Positions 21,306-28,742 of a stretch of DNA of 64,000 nucleotides are shown here, piece after piece (the stretch's first letter is position 1; every line of letters starts with the position of its first letter). The position numbers and the translations under genes are program-made. The notes below the pieces were generated by a model that saw nothing but the letters and a program-made list of their open reading frames with translations, was not told the origin of the DNA and did no database searches. The stretch is taken from contig NZ_DS022276.1 in assembly GCF_000153725.1 (NCBI RefSeq), positions 1,335,386 to 1,399,385 of the forward strand. Direction: 5' to 3'. The stretch is from Salipiger bermudensis HTCC2601. Lineage in GTDB: Bacteria; Pseudomonadota; Alphaproteobacteria; Rhodobacterales; Rhodobacteraceae.

Positions 21306-23087
21306 ATGCACGCCTACCGCACGCACACCTGCGCCGCGCTGACCAAGGAGAACGTCGGCGAGACCGTCCGTCTGTCGGGCTGGGTCCACCGCATCCGCGA
21401 TCACGGCGGTATCCTGTTCATCGACCTGCGCGACCATTACGGCATGACGCAGGTGCTCTGCGATCCCGACAGCCCGGTCTTTGCCGAGGTCGAGAAGGTG
21501 CGCGCAGAGTGGTGCATCCGCATCGATGGCGTGGTCAAGGCCCGCGACGCCGAGCTGGTGAACCCGAAGCTCCCGACCGGCGAGATCGAGGTCTTCGTGC
21601 GCGACATCGAGGTGCTCGGCACCGCGAAGGAACTGCCCCTGATGGTCTTCGGCGAGCAGGAATATCCCGAGGAAACCCGCCTGCGCTATCGCTACCTCGA
21701 CCTGCGCCGCGAAGAGATGCAGCGCGCCATGACGCTGCGCTCGGACGTGGTCTCGTCGATGCGCCGCCGCATGTGGGACAAGGGCTTCCGCGAGTACCAG
21801 ACCCCGATCATCACCGCCTCCTCGCCCGAGGGCGCGCGCGACTTCCTGGTGCCAAGCCGTCTGCACCCGGGCAAATTCTACGCGCTGCCGCAGGCGCCGC
21901 AGCTGTTCAAGCAGCTGATCATGGTGTCGGGCTTCGACAAATACTTCCAGATCGCACCCTGCTTCCGCGACGAGGACCCGCGCGCCGACCGCTCGCCCAC
22001 CGACTTCTACCAGCTCGACATGGAGATGAGCTTCGTCTCCCAGCAGGACGTGTTCGACACGATCTCGCCGGTGATCGCGGGCATCTTTGAAGAGTTCGGC
22101 GAAGGCGCCAAGGTCGACGACCCGGCGAGCTGGCCGCAGATCCCCTATCACGAGGCGGCGCTGAAATACGGCACCGACAAGCCGGACCTGCGCAACCCGA
22201 TCGAGATGCAGGACGTCTCCGAGCATTTCCGCGGCTCGGGCTTCGCGATCTTCGCCAAGCTGCTCGAGCAGGACGGCACCGAGATCCGCGCCATCCCCGC
22301 CCCCACCGGCGGCTCGCGCAAGTTCTGCGACCGGATGAACGCCTTCGCCCAGAAAGAGGGTCTGCCCGGCATGGGCTACATCTTCTGGCGCGATCAGGGC
22401 AACGGCCTCGAGGCCGCCGGTCCGCTGGCCAAGAACATCGGCCCGGAGCGCACCGAGGCGATCCGCCAGCAGCTCGGCCTCGACGTGGGCGACGCGGCGT
22501 TCTTCCTCGGCGGCAAGCCCTCGGGCTTCCAGCGCGTGGCCGGCAAGGCGCGCGATGTGATCGGCGAAGAGCTGAACCTCACCGACAAGAACCGCTTCGC
22601 CTTCGCCTGGATCGTCGACTTCCCGATCTACGAGAAGGACGAGGAGACCGGCGCGATCGATTTCGAGCACAACCCGTTCTCGATGCCGCAGGGCGGTGCC
22701 GAGGCGCTGGACGGCGATCCGCTGGCGGTCAAGGGCTTCCAGTACGACCTCGCCTGCAACGGCTACGAGCTGGTCTCGGGCGCGATCCGGAACCACAAGC
22801 CCGAGGTCATGCTGAAAGCCTTCGAGATTGCCGGCTACGGCGAGGACGAGGTCAAGAAGCGCTTCGCCGGCCTCTACACCGCGTTCCAGTACGGCGCCCC
22901 GCCGCACGGTGGCTGCGCGGCCGGCATCGACCGCATCGTGATGCTGCTGGCCGGCACCTCGAACATCCGCGAGGTCATCATGTTCCCGATGAACCAGCGC
23001 GCCGAGGACCTGATGATGCAGGCCCCCTCCGAGCCGAGCTCGGATCAGCTCATGGAGCTGTCGCTGCGGGTCATCCCGCAGGAGTGA
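21306..23087 (+). CDS. aspS: Aspartyl-tRNA synthetase
   Basis: AspS charges tRNA-Asp with aspartate; in many alphaproteobacteria the enzyme is non-discriminating and also feeds Asn-tRNA formation. The 593-residue class II synthetase has an N-terminal anticodon-binding OB fold (about 1-105, with [20 protein letters not shown]), motif 2 ([19 protein letters not shown]), the bacterial GAD insertion domain in the middle, and motif 3 near the end ([16 protein letters not shown]). It starts at the ATG at 21306 and is followed by a strong terminator. It appears to be a single-gene transcript. Confidence 0.97.
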   Translation: MHAYRTHTCAALTKENVGETVRLSGWVHRIRDHGGILFIDLRDHYGMTQVLCDPDSPVFAEVEKVRAEWCIRIDGVVKARDAELVNPKLPTGEIEVFVRDIEVLGTAKELPLMVFGEQEYPEETRLRYRYLDLRREEMQRAMTLRSDVVSSMRRRMWDKGFREYQTPIITASSPEGARDFLVPSRLHPGKFYALPQAPQLFKQLIMVSGFDKYFQIAPCFRDEDPRADRSPTDFYQLDMEMSFVSQQDVFDTISPVIAGIFEEFGEGAKVDDPASWPQIPYHEAALKYGTDKPDLRNPIEMQDVSEHFRGSGFAIFAKLLEQDGTEIRAIPAPTGGSRKFCDRMNAFAQKEGLPGMGYIFWRDQGNGLEAAGPLAKNIGPERTEAIRQQLGLDVGDAAFFLGGKPSGFQRVAGKARDVIGEELNLTDKNRFAFAWIVDFPIYEKDEETGAIDFEHNPFSMPQGGAEALDGDPLAVKGFQYDLACNGYELVSGAIRNHKPEVMLKAFEIAGYGEDEVKKRFAGLYTAFQYGAPPHGGCAAGIDRIVMLLAGTSNIREVIMFPMNQRAEDLMMQAPSEPSSDQLMELSLRVIPQE

Positions 23088-23110
23088 GGCCGCACGTTCG
23101 GCACTGACGA

Positions 23111-23135
23111 AAGGGCGCCTGCCGGCGCCCTTTTT
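23111..23135 (+). terminator. Rho-independent terminator of aspS
   Basis: A perfect 9-base stem, AAGGGCGCC with GGCGCCCTT, and a TGCC loop, followed by further T residues. It lies 23 bases after the aspS stop. Confidence 0.9.
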
Positions 23136-23345
23136 CGTGCCCGGCGCTGCCCCCGTCCAGCCTCTCGCGCAATTCTGCTTGCCAAACCCGCCGCCCCGCA
23201 GCATCTTCGCCTCCGGGCAGGCGATGGCGTCGCCGGTGCCGCCGAGGCACGCCCGCATCATCATCCGTCCTGCACGCCGGGACCTTGCTTTGCCACCGCG
23301 GCAGGGTCGGGTCCGACCCTCCGCGACTTCAAAGGAGGGCCTCAC

Positions 23346-24548
23346 ATGGACCGCCCCGCATTCTACCGTTTCCATCAGGGCGACCGCGTCCTGCCATTCG
23401 CATCCGAAGAGTATGACGCGCGCCTCAAGGGGCTGCGCGCCAGCATGGAGGCCGCAGGCCTGACCGCCTGCGTCTTCACCTCGATGCACAACATCGCCTA
23501 TTACTCGGGCTTCCTCTATTGCAGCTTTGGCCGCCCTTACGCGCTGGTGGTCACCGAAACCGACAGTGTCACGGTCAGCGCCGGCATCGACGCAGCACAG
23601 CCCTGGCGGCGCAGCCATGGCGACAACATCACCTATACCGACTGGGCCCGGAACAACTACTGGCGCGCGATCCGCTCGGTGACCGGCGAGGGCGCCGCCA
23701 TCGGCTTCGAGGGCGATCACCTGACACTGGTGCAGCGCGACCTGCTGGACGCGTTCCTCAAGCCCTCGGAGACGCTGGATATCGCGCCTGCCACGATGCG
23801 CCAGCGGATGCACAAGTCCGCCGCCGAGATCGCCCTGATCCGGCAGGGCGCGCAGGTGGCCGATGTCGGCGGCTACGCCATCCGCGACGCGATTCGCGAA
23901 GGCGCGCGCGAGATCGACATCGCCATGGCCGGGCGCGACGCGATGGAGCTGGAGATCGCCAGGCGCTTCCCCGACGCCGAGTACCGCGACACCTGGGTCT
24001 GGTTCCAGTCGGGCATCAACACCGACGGCGCCCACAACCCGGTCACCGCGCGGGCGCTCAGGCGCGGCGATATCCTCTCGCTCAACACCTTCCCGATGAT
24101 CTCGGGCTACTACACCGCTCTGGAACGCACGCTGTTCGTGGGCGAAGTCGACGATGCCTCGCGCGAGATCTGGGAGGCCAACGTTGCGGCGCATGAATAC
24201 GGCATGTCGCTCCTGAGGCCCGGGGCGAGCTGCGCCAAGGTCACGCAGGCGATCAACGCCTTCTTTGCCGAGCGCGACCTTCTGCAGTACCGCACCTTCG
24301 GCTATGGCCACTCCTTCGGCGTGCTGTCGCATTACTATGGTCGCGAGGCGGGGCTGGAGCTGCGCGAGGATATCGACACGGTGCTCGAGCCGGGCATGGT
24401 GATCTCGATGGAGCCGATGCTGACCCTTCCCGAAGGCCAACCCGGCGCCGGCGGCTACCGCGAGCACGACATCCTCGTGATCACCGAGGACGGCAACGAC
24501 AACATCACCGGCTATCCCTACGGGCCGGCGTTCAACGTGGTCGGCTGA
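23346..24548 (+). CDS. Creatinase (creatine amidinohydrolase), M24 family
   Basis: Creatinase hydrolyses creatine to sarcosine and urea. The 400-residue protein matches the Pseudomonas putida enzyme (403 residues as I recall it) very closely. It shares the segments FLYCSFGRPYALVVTE, WFQSGINTDGAHNPVT, YRTFGYGHSFG and LSHYYGREAGLELREDIDTV. The catalytic His230 and substrate-binding Glu260 and Glu356 fall two positions before His232, Glu262 and Glu358 of that enzyme. The metal ligands of related aminopeptidases are absent, as expected. A strong AAGGAGGG lies 6 bases before the ATG. No sarcosine oxidase, urease or creatininase gene is in the window. Confidence 0.92.
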   Translation: MDRPAFYRFHQGDRVLPFASEEYDARLKGLRASMEAAGLTACVFTSMHNIAYYSGFLYCSFGRPYALVVTETDSVTVSAGIDAAQPWRRSHGDNITYTDWARNNYWRAIRSVTGEGAAIGFEGDHLTLVQRDLLDAFLKPSETLDIAPATMRQRMHKSAAEIALIRQGAQVADVGGYAIRDAIREGAREIDIAMAGRDAMELEIARRFPDAEYRDTWVWFQSGINTDGAHNPVTARALRRGDILSLNTFPMISGYYTALERTLFVGEVDDASREIWEANVAAHEYGMSLLRPGASCAKVTQAINAFFAERDLLQYRTFGYGHSFGVLSHYYGREAGLELREDIDTVLEPGMVISMEPMLTLPEGQPGAGGYREHDILVITEDGNDNITGYPYGPAFNVVG

Positions 24549-24590
24549 AGCAGGATCGGGGGCGCTGCCCCCGTCCGCGCGCGGCGCGGA

Positions 24591-24674
24591 CTCCCCCGGG
24601 ATATTTTCAGCCAGAAGAGGCCCGGGGGAGAGCGCCCCTGGCTTCTCTTCGTCAAAAATACTCCCGCCGGAGGC
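24591..24674. repeat. REP-like intergenic inverted repeat
   Basis: The arms read GGGATATTTTCAGCCAGAAG on the left and, as reverse complement of the right arm, GGGAGTATTTTTGACGAAGA. An inner GC-rich part (GCCCGGGG / CCCCTGGC) also pairs. The form (GGGA-TATTTT plus an AGAAGA stretch) recalls multicopy intergenic elements of Rhodobacterales; copy number cannot be judged here. It separates the convergent creatinase and 24777 genes and may end transcription. Confidence 0.5.
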
Positions 24675-24776
24675 AGGCCGACTGCTGCGGCCGGGCGCGG
24701 TCCCGCGATATCGCGATGGCTCGGGCCAACCCGGCGGGAGCAGAGACGCCCGGGCACGGCGGCGCGGGCCGGCTGG

Positions 24777-25340
24777 TCAGCCGCCGAAATTGGCCATGGC
24801 GTCGAAATCCATCGCCTCGAGCAGCATCTTGCGGGTGCCGGCCTCAGGGCCCTCGACCTGCAGAAGGATCCGGTTGGCGATCAGGCCCATGGTCTGGCTG
24901 TCCTGAAGGGCGAATTTCTGGCGCCCGATGCGCTCGGTCTTCAGGCCCATGGCGCCAGCATTCATGATCATCGCGGACATGCTCGCGACCATCGGATTGT
25001 CGGCGAACATCTGCACCGTGTAGTTTTCTCCTTCCGGCGAGCCGTACTCGGCCTCGGCCGCCACGCCGCCCCCCATCATCGCCATCGCCGCGTTGGCCTC
25101 GGTATCGACCTCGCGTGTCCAGCCCTCGGGGGCCTCGGGCAGGAAGGCGCCCAGCGCGTCGGTCTTCATCTCCAGAAGCTTCGAGCGGGCGTAGTCGAGC
25201 TCTTCCAGCGCGTATTGCACATCGCCCTCCTGGTAGGCGTCGAGTGCCGATTGCAGCGTGTCGGCGATCTCGTCGGCGGAGGCCGGGGCAGCGAGCAGCG
25301 CGAGGCTCGCAGGAAGCGCGAAAAGAAAGGTGCGGGTCAT
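24777..25340 (-). CDS. Exported hypothetical protein, 187 residues
   Basis: A secreted or periplasmic protein with a clear signal peptide (MTRTFLFALPASLALLAAPASA, cleavage near residue 22). The mature start DEIADTLQSALDAYQEGDVQ then YALEELDYARSKLLEM looks like a helical repeat of the TPR kind. The rest, with TREVDTEANAAMAMMGGG and a methionine-rich ADNPMVASMSAMIMNAGAMG, is not a family I can name. It is divergent from the 25515 gene across 174 bases. Confidence 0.8.
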   Translation of the reverse strand: MTRTFLFALPASLALLAAPASADEIADTLQSALDAYQEGDVQYALEELDYARSKLLEMKTDALGAFLPEAPEGWTREVDTEANAAMAMMGGGVAAEAEYGSPEGENYTVQMFADNPMVASMSAMIMNAGAMGLKTERIGRQKFALQDSQTMGLIANRILLQVEGPEAGTRKMLLEAMDFDAMANFGG

Positions 25341-25514
25341 GATATCTTGGCCTGAAATGGAATTGCTAACGGCGCAAAGGTGCCCCGCCAGCGGCCCGTC
25401 TGGCAAGGTGCGGATTTCCCGATCGGGGCCAGGCCGGCACAGCGACGGTTGATTTTCACGGCCCCGGCAGGTCAGGTGAGGCAGGCCGCGCGAGGCCCGC
25501 CGGAGGATCCTGCC

Positions 25515-25781
25515 ATGCTGGCACTGTTGCGATTGTTGGGAATCGGCTTCGTCGTGCTGACGGTGATCTATGCCGCCCTGTCGCTCTGGTCGCGCCGGGT
25601 GCGGCGTCGCAAGCTCGAGGCCGAGTGGGATGAGGCGCAAGGCCCGGGCGGGCGCGCGGCCTTCGTCGAGGCCGGGCTCGCGGAGTACGATCAATCCCTG
25701 CGGCGCAAACTGATCCTGGGGGTGTATGTCGTTCCGCTTTGCCTTATTGGGCTGATCGTCTATCTGACCAATTTCCACTAG
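25515..25781 (+). CDS. Small two-helix membrane protein, 88 residues
   Basis: An inner-membrane protein with an N-terminal helix (LLRLLGIGFVVLTVIYAALS), an arginine-rich then acidic loop (RRVRRRKLEAEWDEAQ), and a C-terminal helix (KLILGVYVVPLCLIGLIVYL). I do not recognise a named family. GGAGGA lies 7 bases before the ATG. The stop is 9 bases before the DUF1523 gene, so the two form an operon and probably work together in the envelope. Confidence 0.8.
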   Translation: MLALLRLLGIGFVVLTVIYAALSLWSRRVRRRKLEAEWDEAQGPGGRAAFVEAGLAEYDQSLRRKLILGVYVVPLCLIGLIVYLTNFH

Positions 25782-25790
25782 GAGGTCGTC

Positions 25791-26408
25791 ATGCGCTACG
25801 TGAAATGGTCCATCATCGTTCTGTTCTGGGCGCTGGTCGCGGCCTTCCTGCACTACACCCTGCCGCAGCACGACATCGCGCGGATCAGCGACACCTACGA
25901 GAAGCGCATCGATCCGGGCGAGAACAGCCTGTTCTGGTCGAACGCCGCCACCGGTGAGACCCTCAACGTCACTGGCCGCGATGTGTTCTTCATCCAGACC
26001 CGGCTGAACGATGACGACGTGATGGTCTACCGCAACGAGGATACCGGCTGGGGCTGGCCGCCCTATTTCAAGTTCGACACAGCGAACCTGCAGGCCGAGG
26101 CCGCCGATTTGCGCTCCACCGCCGCCGCGCCGCAATGGGTGGTGATCCGGCATTACGGCTGGCGCAACGAGTTCCTCTCGGTCTACCCGAACGTGGTGAG
26201 CCTGCGCCCGGTGGACGGGCCCGACGTGCGCATCATCCCGTGGCTCAACATCATCCTCCTGACCCTGCTCGTCGCGGTGGTCTGGGCGCTCTACGTGCGC
26301 TGGCGGCGCTTCCGCCAGGCGCGCATCGACCCGGTGCTCGACGACATGGGCGACAATCTCGACGAGGCCGGCGGCCGCCTCAAGGGCTTCTTCCGCCGCA
26401 AGGGCTGA
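25791..26408 (+). CDS. DUF1523 family membrane protein
   Basis: The 205-residue protein has an N-terminal membrane helix (about 5-23), a conserved extracytoplasmic region with ISDTYEKRI, RDVFFIQTR, VYRNEDTGWGWPPYFKFDT and VIRHYGWRNEFLS, a second helix near 148-168 and a basic cytoplasmic tail. The central motifs are those I associate with DUF1523, a family of unknown role. It follows the 88-residue membrane protein by 9 bases, with GGAGG just before its ATG. It converges on soeC with only 3 bases between the stops. Confidence 0.85.
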   Translation: MRYVKWSIIVLFWALVAAFLHYTLPQHDIARISDTYEKRIDPGENSLFWSNAATGETLNVTGRDVFFIQTRLNDDDVMVYRNEDTGWGWPPYFKFDTANLQAEAADLRSTAAAPQWVVIRHYGWRNEFLSVYPNVVSLRPVDGPDVRIIPWLNIILLTLLVAVVWALYVRWRRFRQARIDPVLDDMGDNLDEAGGRLKGFFRRKG

Positions 26409-26411
26409 GGC

Positions 26412-27281
26412 TCAGCGCTTGCCGTAGTAGAGGCCGACCACGTGCTCGGCCTCTGCAAAGAACAGCCAGCGCGCGGTGAGTACCCCCGCAAGGTGACACG
26501 CAAGCGCCAACAGGCCGAAGAGATGCGGCATCGGCAGTTGCAGCAACAGCACCGGCAACAGCACCATCATAACCAGCGCGATGGAGCGCAGCTTTAGCGC
26601 GTGGCGGCGGGCCACCACGTAGACCATCTCGTCGAGCAGGTAGTTGCTGCCCGTGTGCGGCGGAAAGAGCGCCCGTGGCACGCCCTGCTCGCCGAGGCCT
26701 GTGGCGCTGGCAAGCGTGGTGCCCGAGCGCGCAAAGCGGCGGTCGCCATCATACCAGACCCAGAACTGCAATGCCCCGGTCAGCAGCAGCAGGCCGCTGG
26801 CAATCTCTACCCGGCCCGAGAGCAGCGCACCCCCGCTCAGCGACAGCGCGATGAACAAGATCGGGGTCGACCAGTGGTACCAGCGAGGCACCGTGCGGAG
26901 CTGGGCATAGATCATCGCCGTTGCCGCGACCGTGGCCAGTGACAACGCCGCGCTCAGCCAGCCGAGCGGCAACAGCGCGATCCCGAAGAGCAGGCCCAGC
27001 GCATGGAGCCCGGAGACGCCCAGCGCCAGCGCCGCGAGCCAGGCCTCGCGCGAGAGCCAGCTGGTGCGCCACTGGCGGAACGCCTTGAGCGCCCGGTCGC
27101 GCCGACCGAGATGGAAGCTCGAGGCGGCGAGGCCCGACAGCGCCAGAGCATAGGCGATGGCGTAGAAGGCGAAGGCCACCCAGCCCGTGGGCGGCGTCGG
27201 ATCGACGCCAAGCCAGATCAAGAGCCCGAAGCCAAGCCCCGAGAGCGTGGTGAACAGGATGATCGACGGAGCCGGGTGCAT
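26412..27281 (-). CDS. soeC: DmsC-family membrane anchor of a molybdoenzyme, probably SoeC
   Basis: The 289-residue integral membrane protein has eight or nine predicted helices and the DmsC-type start MHPAPSIILFTTLSGLGFG. Proteins of this type anchor a molybdopterin subunit and an iron-sulfur subunit to the membrane and exchange electrons with quinone. Its start overlaps the soeB stop by one base (TGATG). With an untargeted catalytic subunit (no Tat signal) upstream, the best fit is the cytoplasmic-side sulfite dehydrogenase SoeABC rather than periplasmic DMSO reductase. That specificity is inferred from context. Confidence 0.75.
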   Translation of the reverse strand: MHPAPSIILFTTLSGLGFGLLIWLGVDPTPPTGWVAFAFYAIAYALALSGLAASSFHLGRRDRALKAFRQWRTSWLSREAWLAALALGVSGLHALGLLFGIALLPLGWLSAALSLATVAATAMIYAQLRTVPRWYHWSTPILFIALSLSGGALLSGRVEIASGLLLLTGALQFWVWYDGDRRFARSGTTLASATGLGEQGVPRALFPPHTGSNYLLDEMVYVVARRHALKLRSIALVMMVLLPVLLLQLPMPHLFGLLALACHLAGVLTARWLFFAEAEHVVGLYYGKR

Positions 27282-28030
27282 CAGAGCTTCCCCAGCGTGC
27301 GGTCGAGCCAGCCGAGAAAGCCCTGCGGCTCCTCGGCCACCGGCTCGAGGAAGGGCGCCAGGACGTCGGTGTCCTCGCCCCAGCCATCGCGCGGGCGTGG
27401 GGGCAGGTACTTGTTGACCGGTTTCGTCCCCTGCTCGGGCATCAGATCAATGCCGCCGCGCGCCGCGACCAGTTGCGATACATCGCTCTCCGGGTCGGCA
27501 AGGTCGCCGAAATGTCGCGCCTCGGCCGGGCAGGTGCGCACGCAGGCGGGCACGCGGTCCTTCTCGGGCAGGGCCTCGTTGTAGATGCGGTCGACGCAGA
27601 GGGTGCATTTCTTCATCACCCCGGCGGCGAGATCGAGCTCCCGCGCGCCATAGGGGCAGGCCCAGGCGCAGAGGCCGCAGCCGATGCAGGCCTCTTCCTC
27701 GACCAGAACGATGCCGTCCTCGACCCGCTTGTAGCTGGCGCCCGTGGGGCAGACCGTGACGCAGGGCGCATCGTCGCAATGCAGGCAGGACTTGGGAAAA
27801 TGCACGTGCTGGGCCGGACCGCTCTCGGGCAACACCTCGTAGCTGTGCACGCGGTTGAGGAAGGTGCCCTGCGGCGCCGCGCCCTGCGGGTCCTGATCCG
27901 ACAGCGGCGCGCCATAGCCCTGATCGTTCCAGCCCTTGCAGGCGACAACACAGGCGTGACAGCCGACGCAGGTGTCGAGGTCGATCACCAGCCCGAGCCT
28001 GCGCTCGGTTCTTTCGGGCAACGCGGTCAT
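27281..28030 (-). CDS. soeB: Four-cluster ferredoxin subunit of a molybdoenzyme, probably SoeB
   Basis: The 249-residue electron-transfer subunit carries four cysteine groups for four [4Fe-4S] clusters: CVGCHACVVAC near residue 17, CLHCDDAPCVTVC, CIGCGLCAWAC, and CTLC with a later CVRTC. This is the DmsB/SoeB/PsrB pattern. It passes electrons between the molybdopterin subunit and the membrane anchor. It overlaps soeC by one base and lies 22 bases downstream of an unrelated gene (28053-28631) that separates it from soeA. Confidence 0.8.
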   Translation of the reverse strand: MTALPERTERRLGLVIDLDTCVGCHACVVACKGWNDQGYGAPLSDQDPQGAAPQGTFLNRVHSYEVLPESGPAQHVHFPKSCLHCDDAPCVTVCPTGASYKRVEDGIVLVEEEACIGCGLCAWACPYGARELDLAAGVMKKCTLCVDRIYNEALPEKDRVPACVRTCPAEARHFGDLADPESDVSQLVAARGGIDLMPEQGTKPVNKYLPPRPRDGWGEDTDVLAPFLEPVAEEPQGFLGWLDRTLGKL

Positions 28031-28052
28031 GCCACGTCTCCCGCGCGGGAGG

Positions 28053-28631
28053 TCAGCTCATCCAGGAGGGGGTGTCGATGGCGTAGACATGGGTCATGCC
28101 GCCTCCGACCCCGGCGCAATAGACCAGCGGCATGCCGGCGCTCTGAGCCGCCAGCGCGCCAAGGCGCCAGGCTTCGTCCTCGTTGGCCAGAAGCGACGGC
28201 TCGGTCAGCAGATCCCACCCCTCGCGCGCACCCGCCAGCCGCATCCGGTGCGCCACTGAAAGCAGCTCCGCCGGGGTGTTCCACGCGGGCGGGAAGGCCC
28301 AGCTCCAGAGCCAGCTGTGGCTTTCGGCCCGCCACGAGGCGAGCAGTGCATAGCGCGCGTACCAGCTGCGCCCCGAGGCAGTCGTGAGCTTGAAGAGCTG
28401 GCGGTCGGGAAACACCTGCCACGTACCGCCCGGGGCCGAGAGCCCGGTGTGCTCGAAAAGATCGGGAAGACGGTCGCGGCAGAAATCCTCGGCCCGCTGA
28501 AGCTGCGCCGCAAGCGCCGGGGCCAGGGAGAGCTCGCGCGCCTGTTCGCGAAATGGACAGTAGGACCAGATCCCCTCGCCGGTATAGGCGCCGGTCCGAT
28601 GCCCGGTGGGGTGTGTATCCTGTTCGTTCAT
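28053..28631 (-). CDS. Uncharacterised protein (DUF6882-like) inside the soe operon
   Basis: The 192-residue soluble protein has no signal peptide or membrane segment. Its features recall DUF6882 proteins: a central SWLWSWAFPP tryptophan cluster after a sheet-like stretch (TWQVFPDRQLFKL), and a C-terminal LGALAAQSAGMPLVYCAG segment. I am moderately sure of that likeness. The ATG at 28631 is preceded by GGCAGGGCAGAG. It is not a TorD/DmsD-type chaperone by motif, yet it sits exactly between the catalytic and iron-sulfur subunits. An assembly or accessory role is possible; insertion of an unrelated gene is the alternative. Confidence 0.7.
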   Translation of the reverse strand: MNEQDTHPTGHRTGAYTGEGIWSYCPFREQARELSLAPALAAQLQRAEDFCRDRLPDLFEHTGLSAPGGTWQVFPDRQLFKLTTASGRSWYARYALLASWRAESHSWLWSWAFPPAWNTPAELLSVAHRMRLAGAREGWDLLTEPSLLANEDEAWRLGALAAQSAGMPLVYCAGVGGGMTHVYAIDTPSWMS

Positions 28632-28742
28632 CTGCTCTGCCCTGCCGTCTTTGCACGGGGAAGTTGCATGGAAATTGCGGCGGAAGTTTGGCCTTAATTT
28701 CGAAACAATGCGCAAATGAGAGGGCACAGGCAGGCGAATACA

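Noticed and set aside
21195-24467. A 1090-codon open frame on the minus strand opposite aspS and creatinase
   Set aside because: It is the antisense shadow of two clearly identified genes; its translation is His/Asp/Arg/Val-rich without family motifs, as expected from GC-rich third-position bias.
28053-28631. TorD/DmsD-type chaperone, as suggested by position in a molybdoenzyme operon
   Set aside because: The sequence lacks the all-helical TorD pattern and its motifs, and is instead tryptophan-rich with a beta-type central part.
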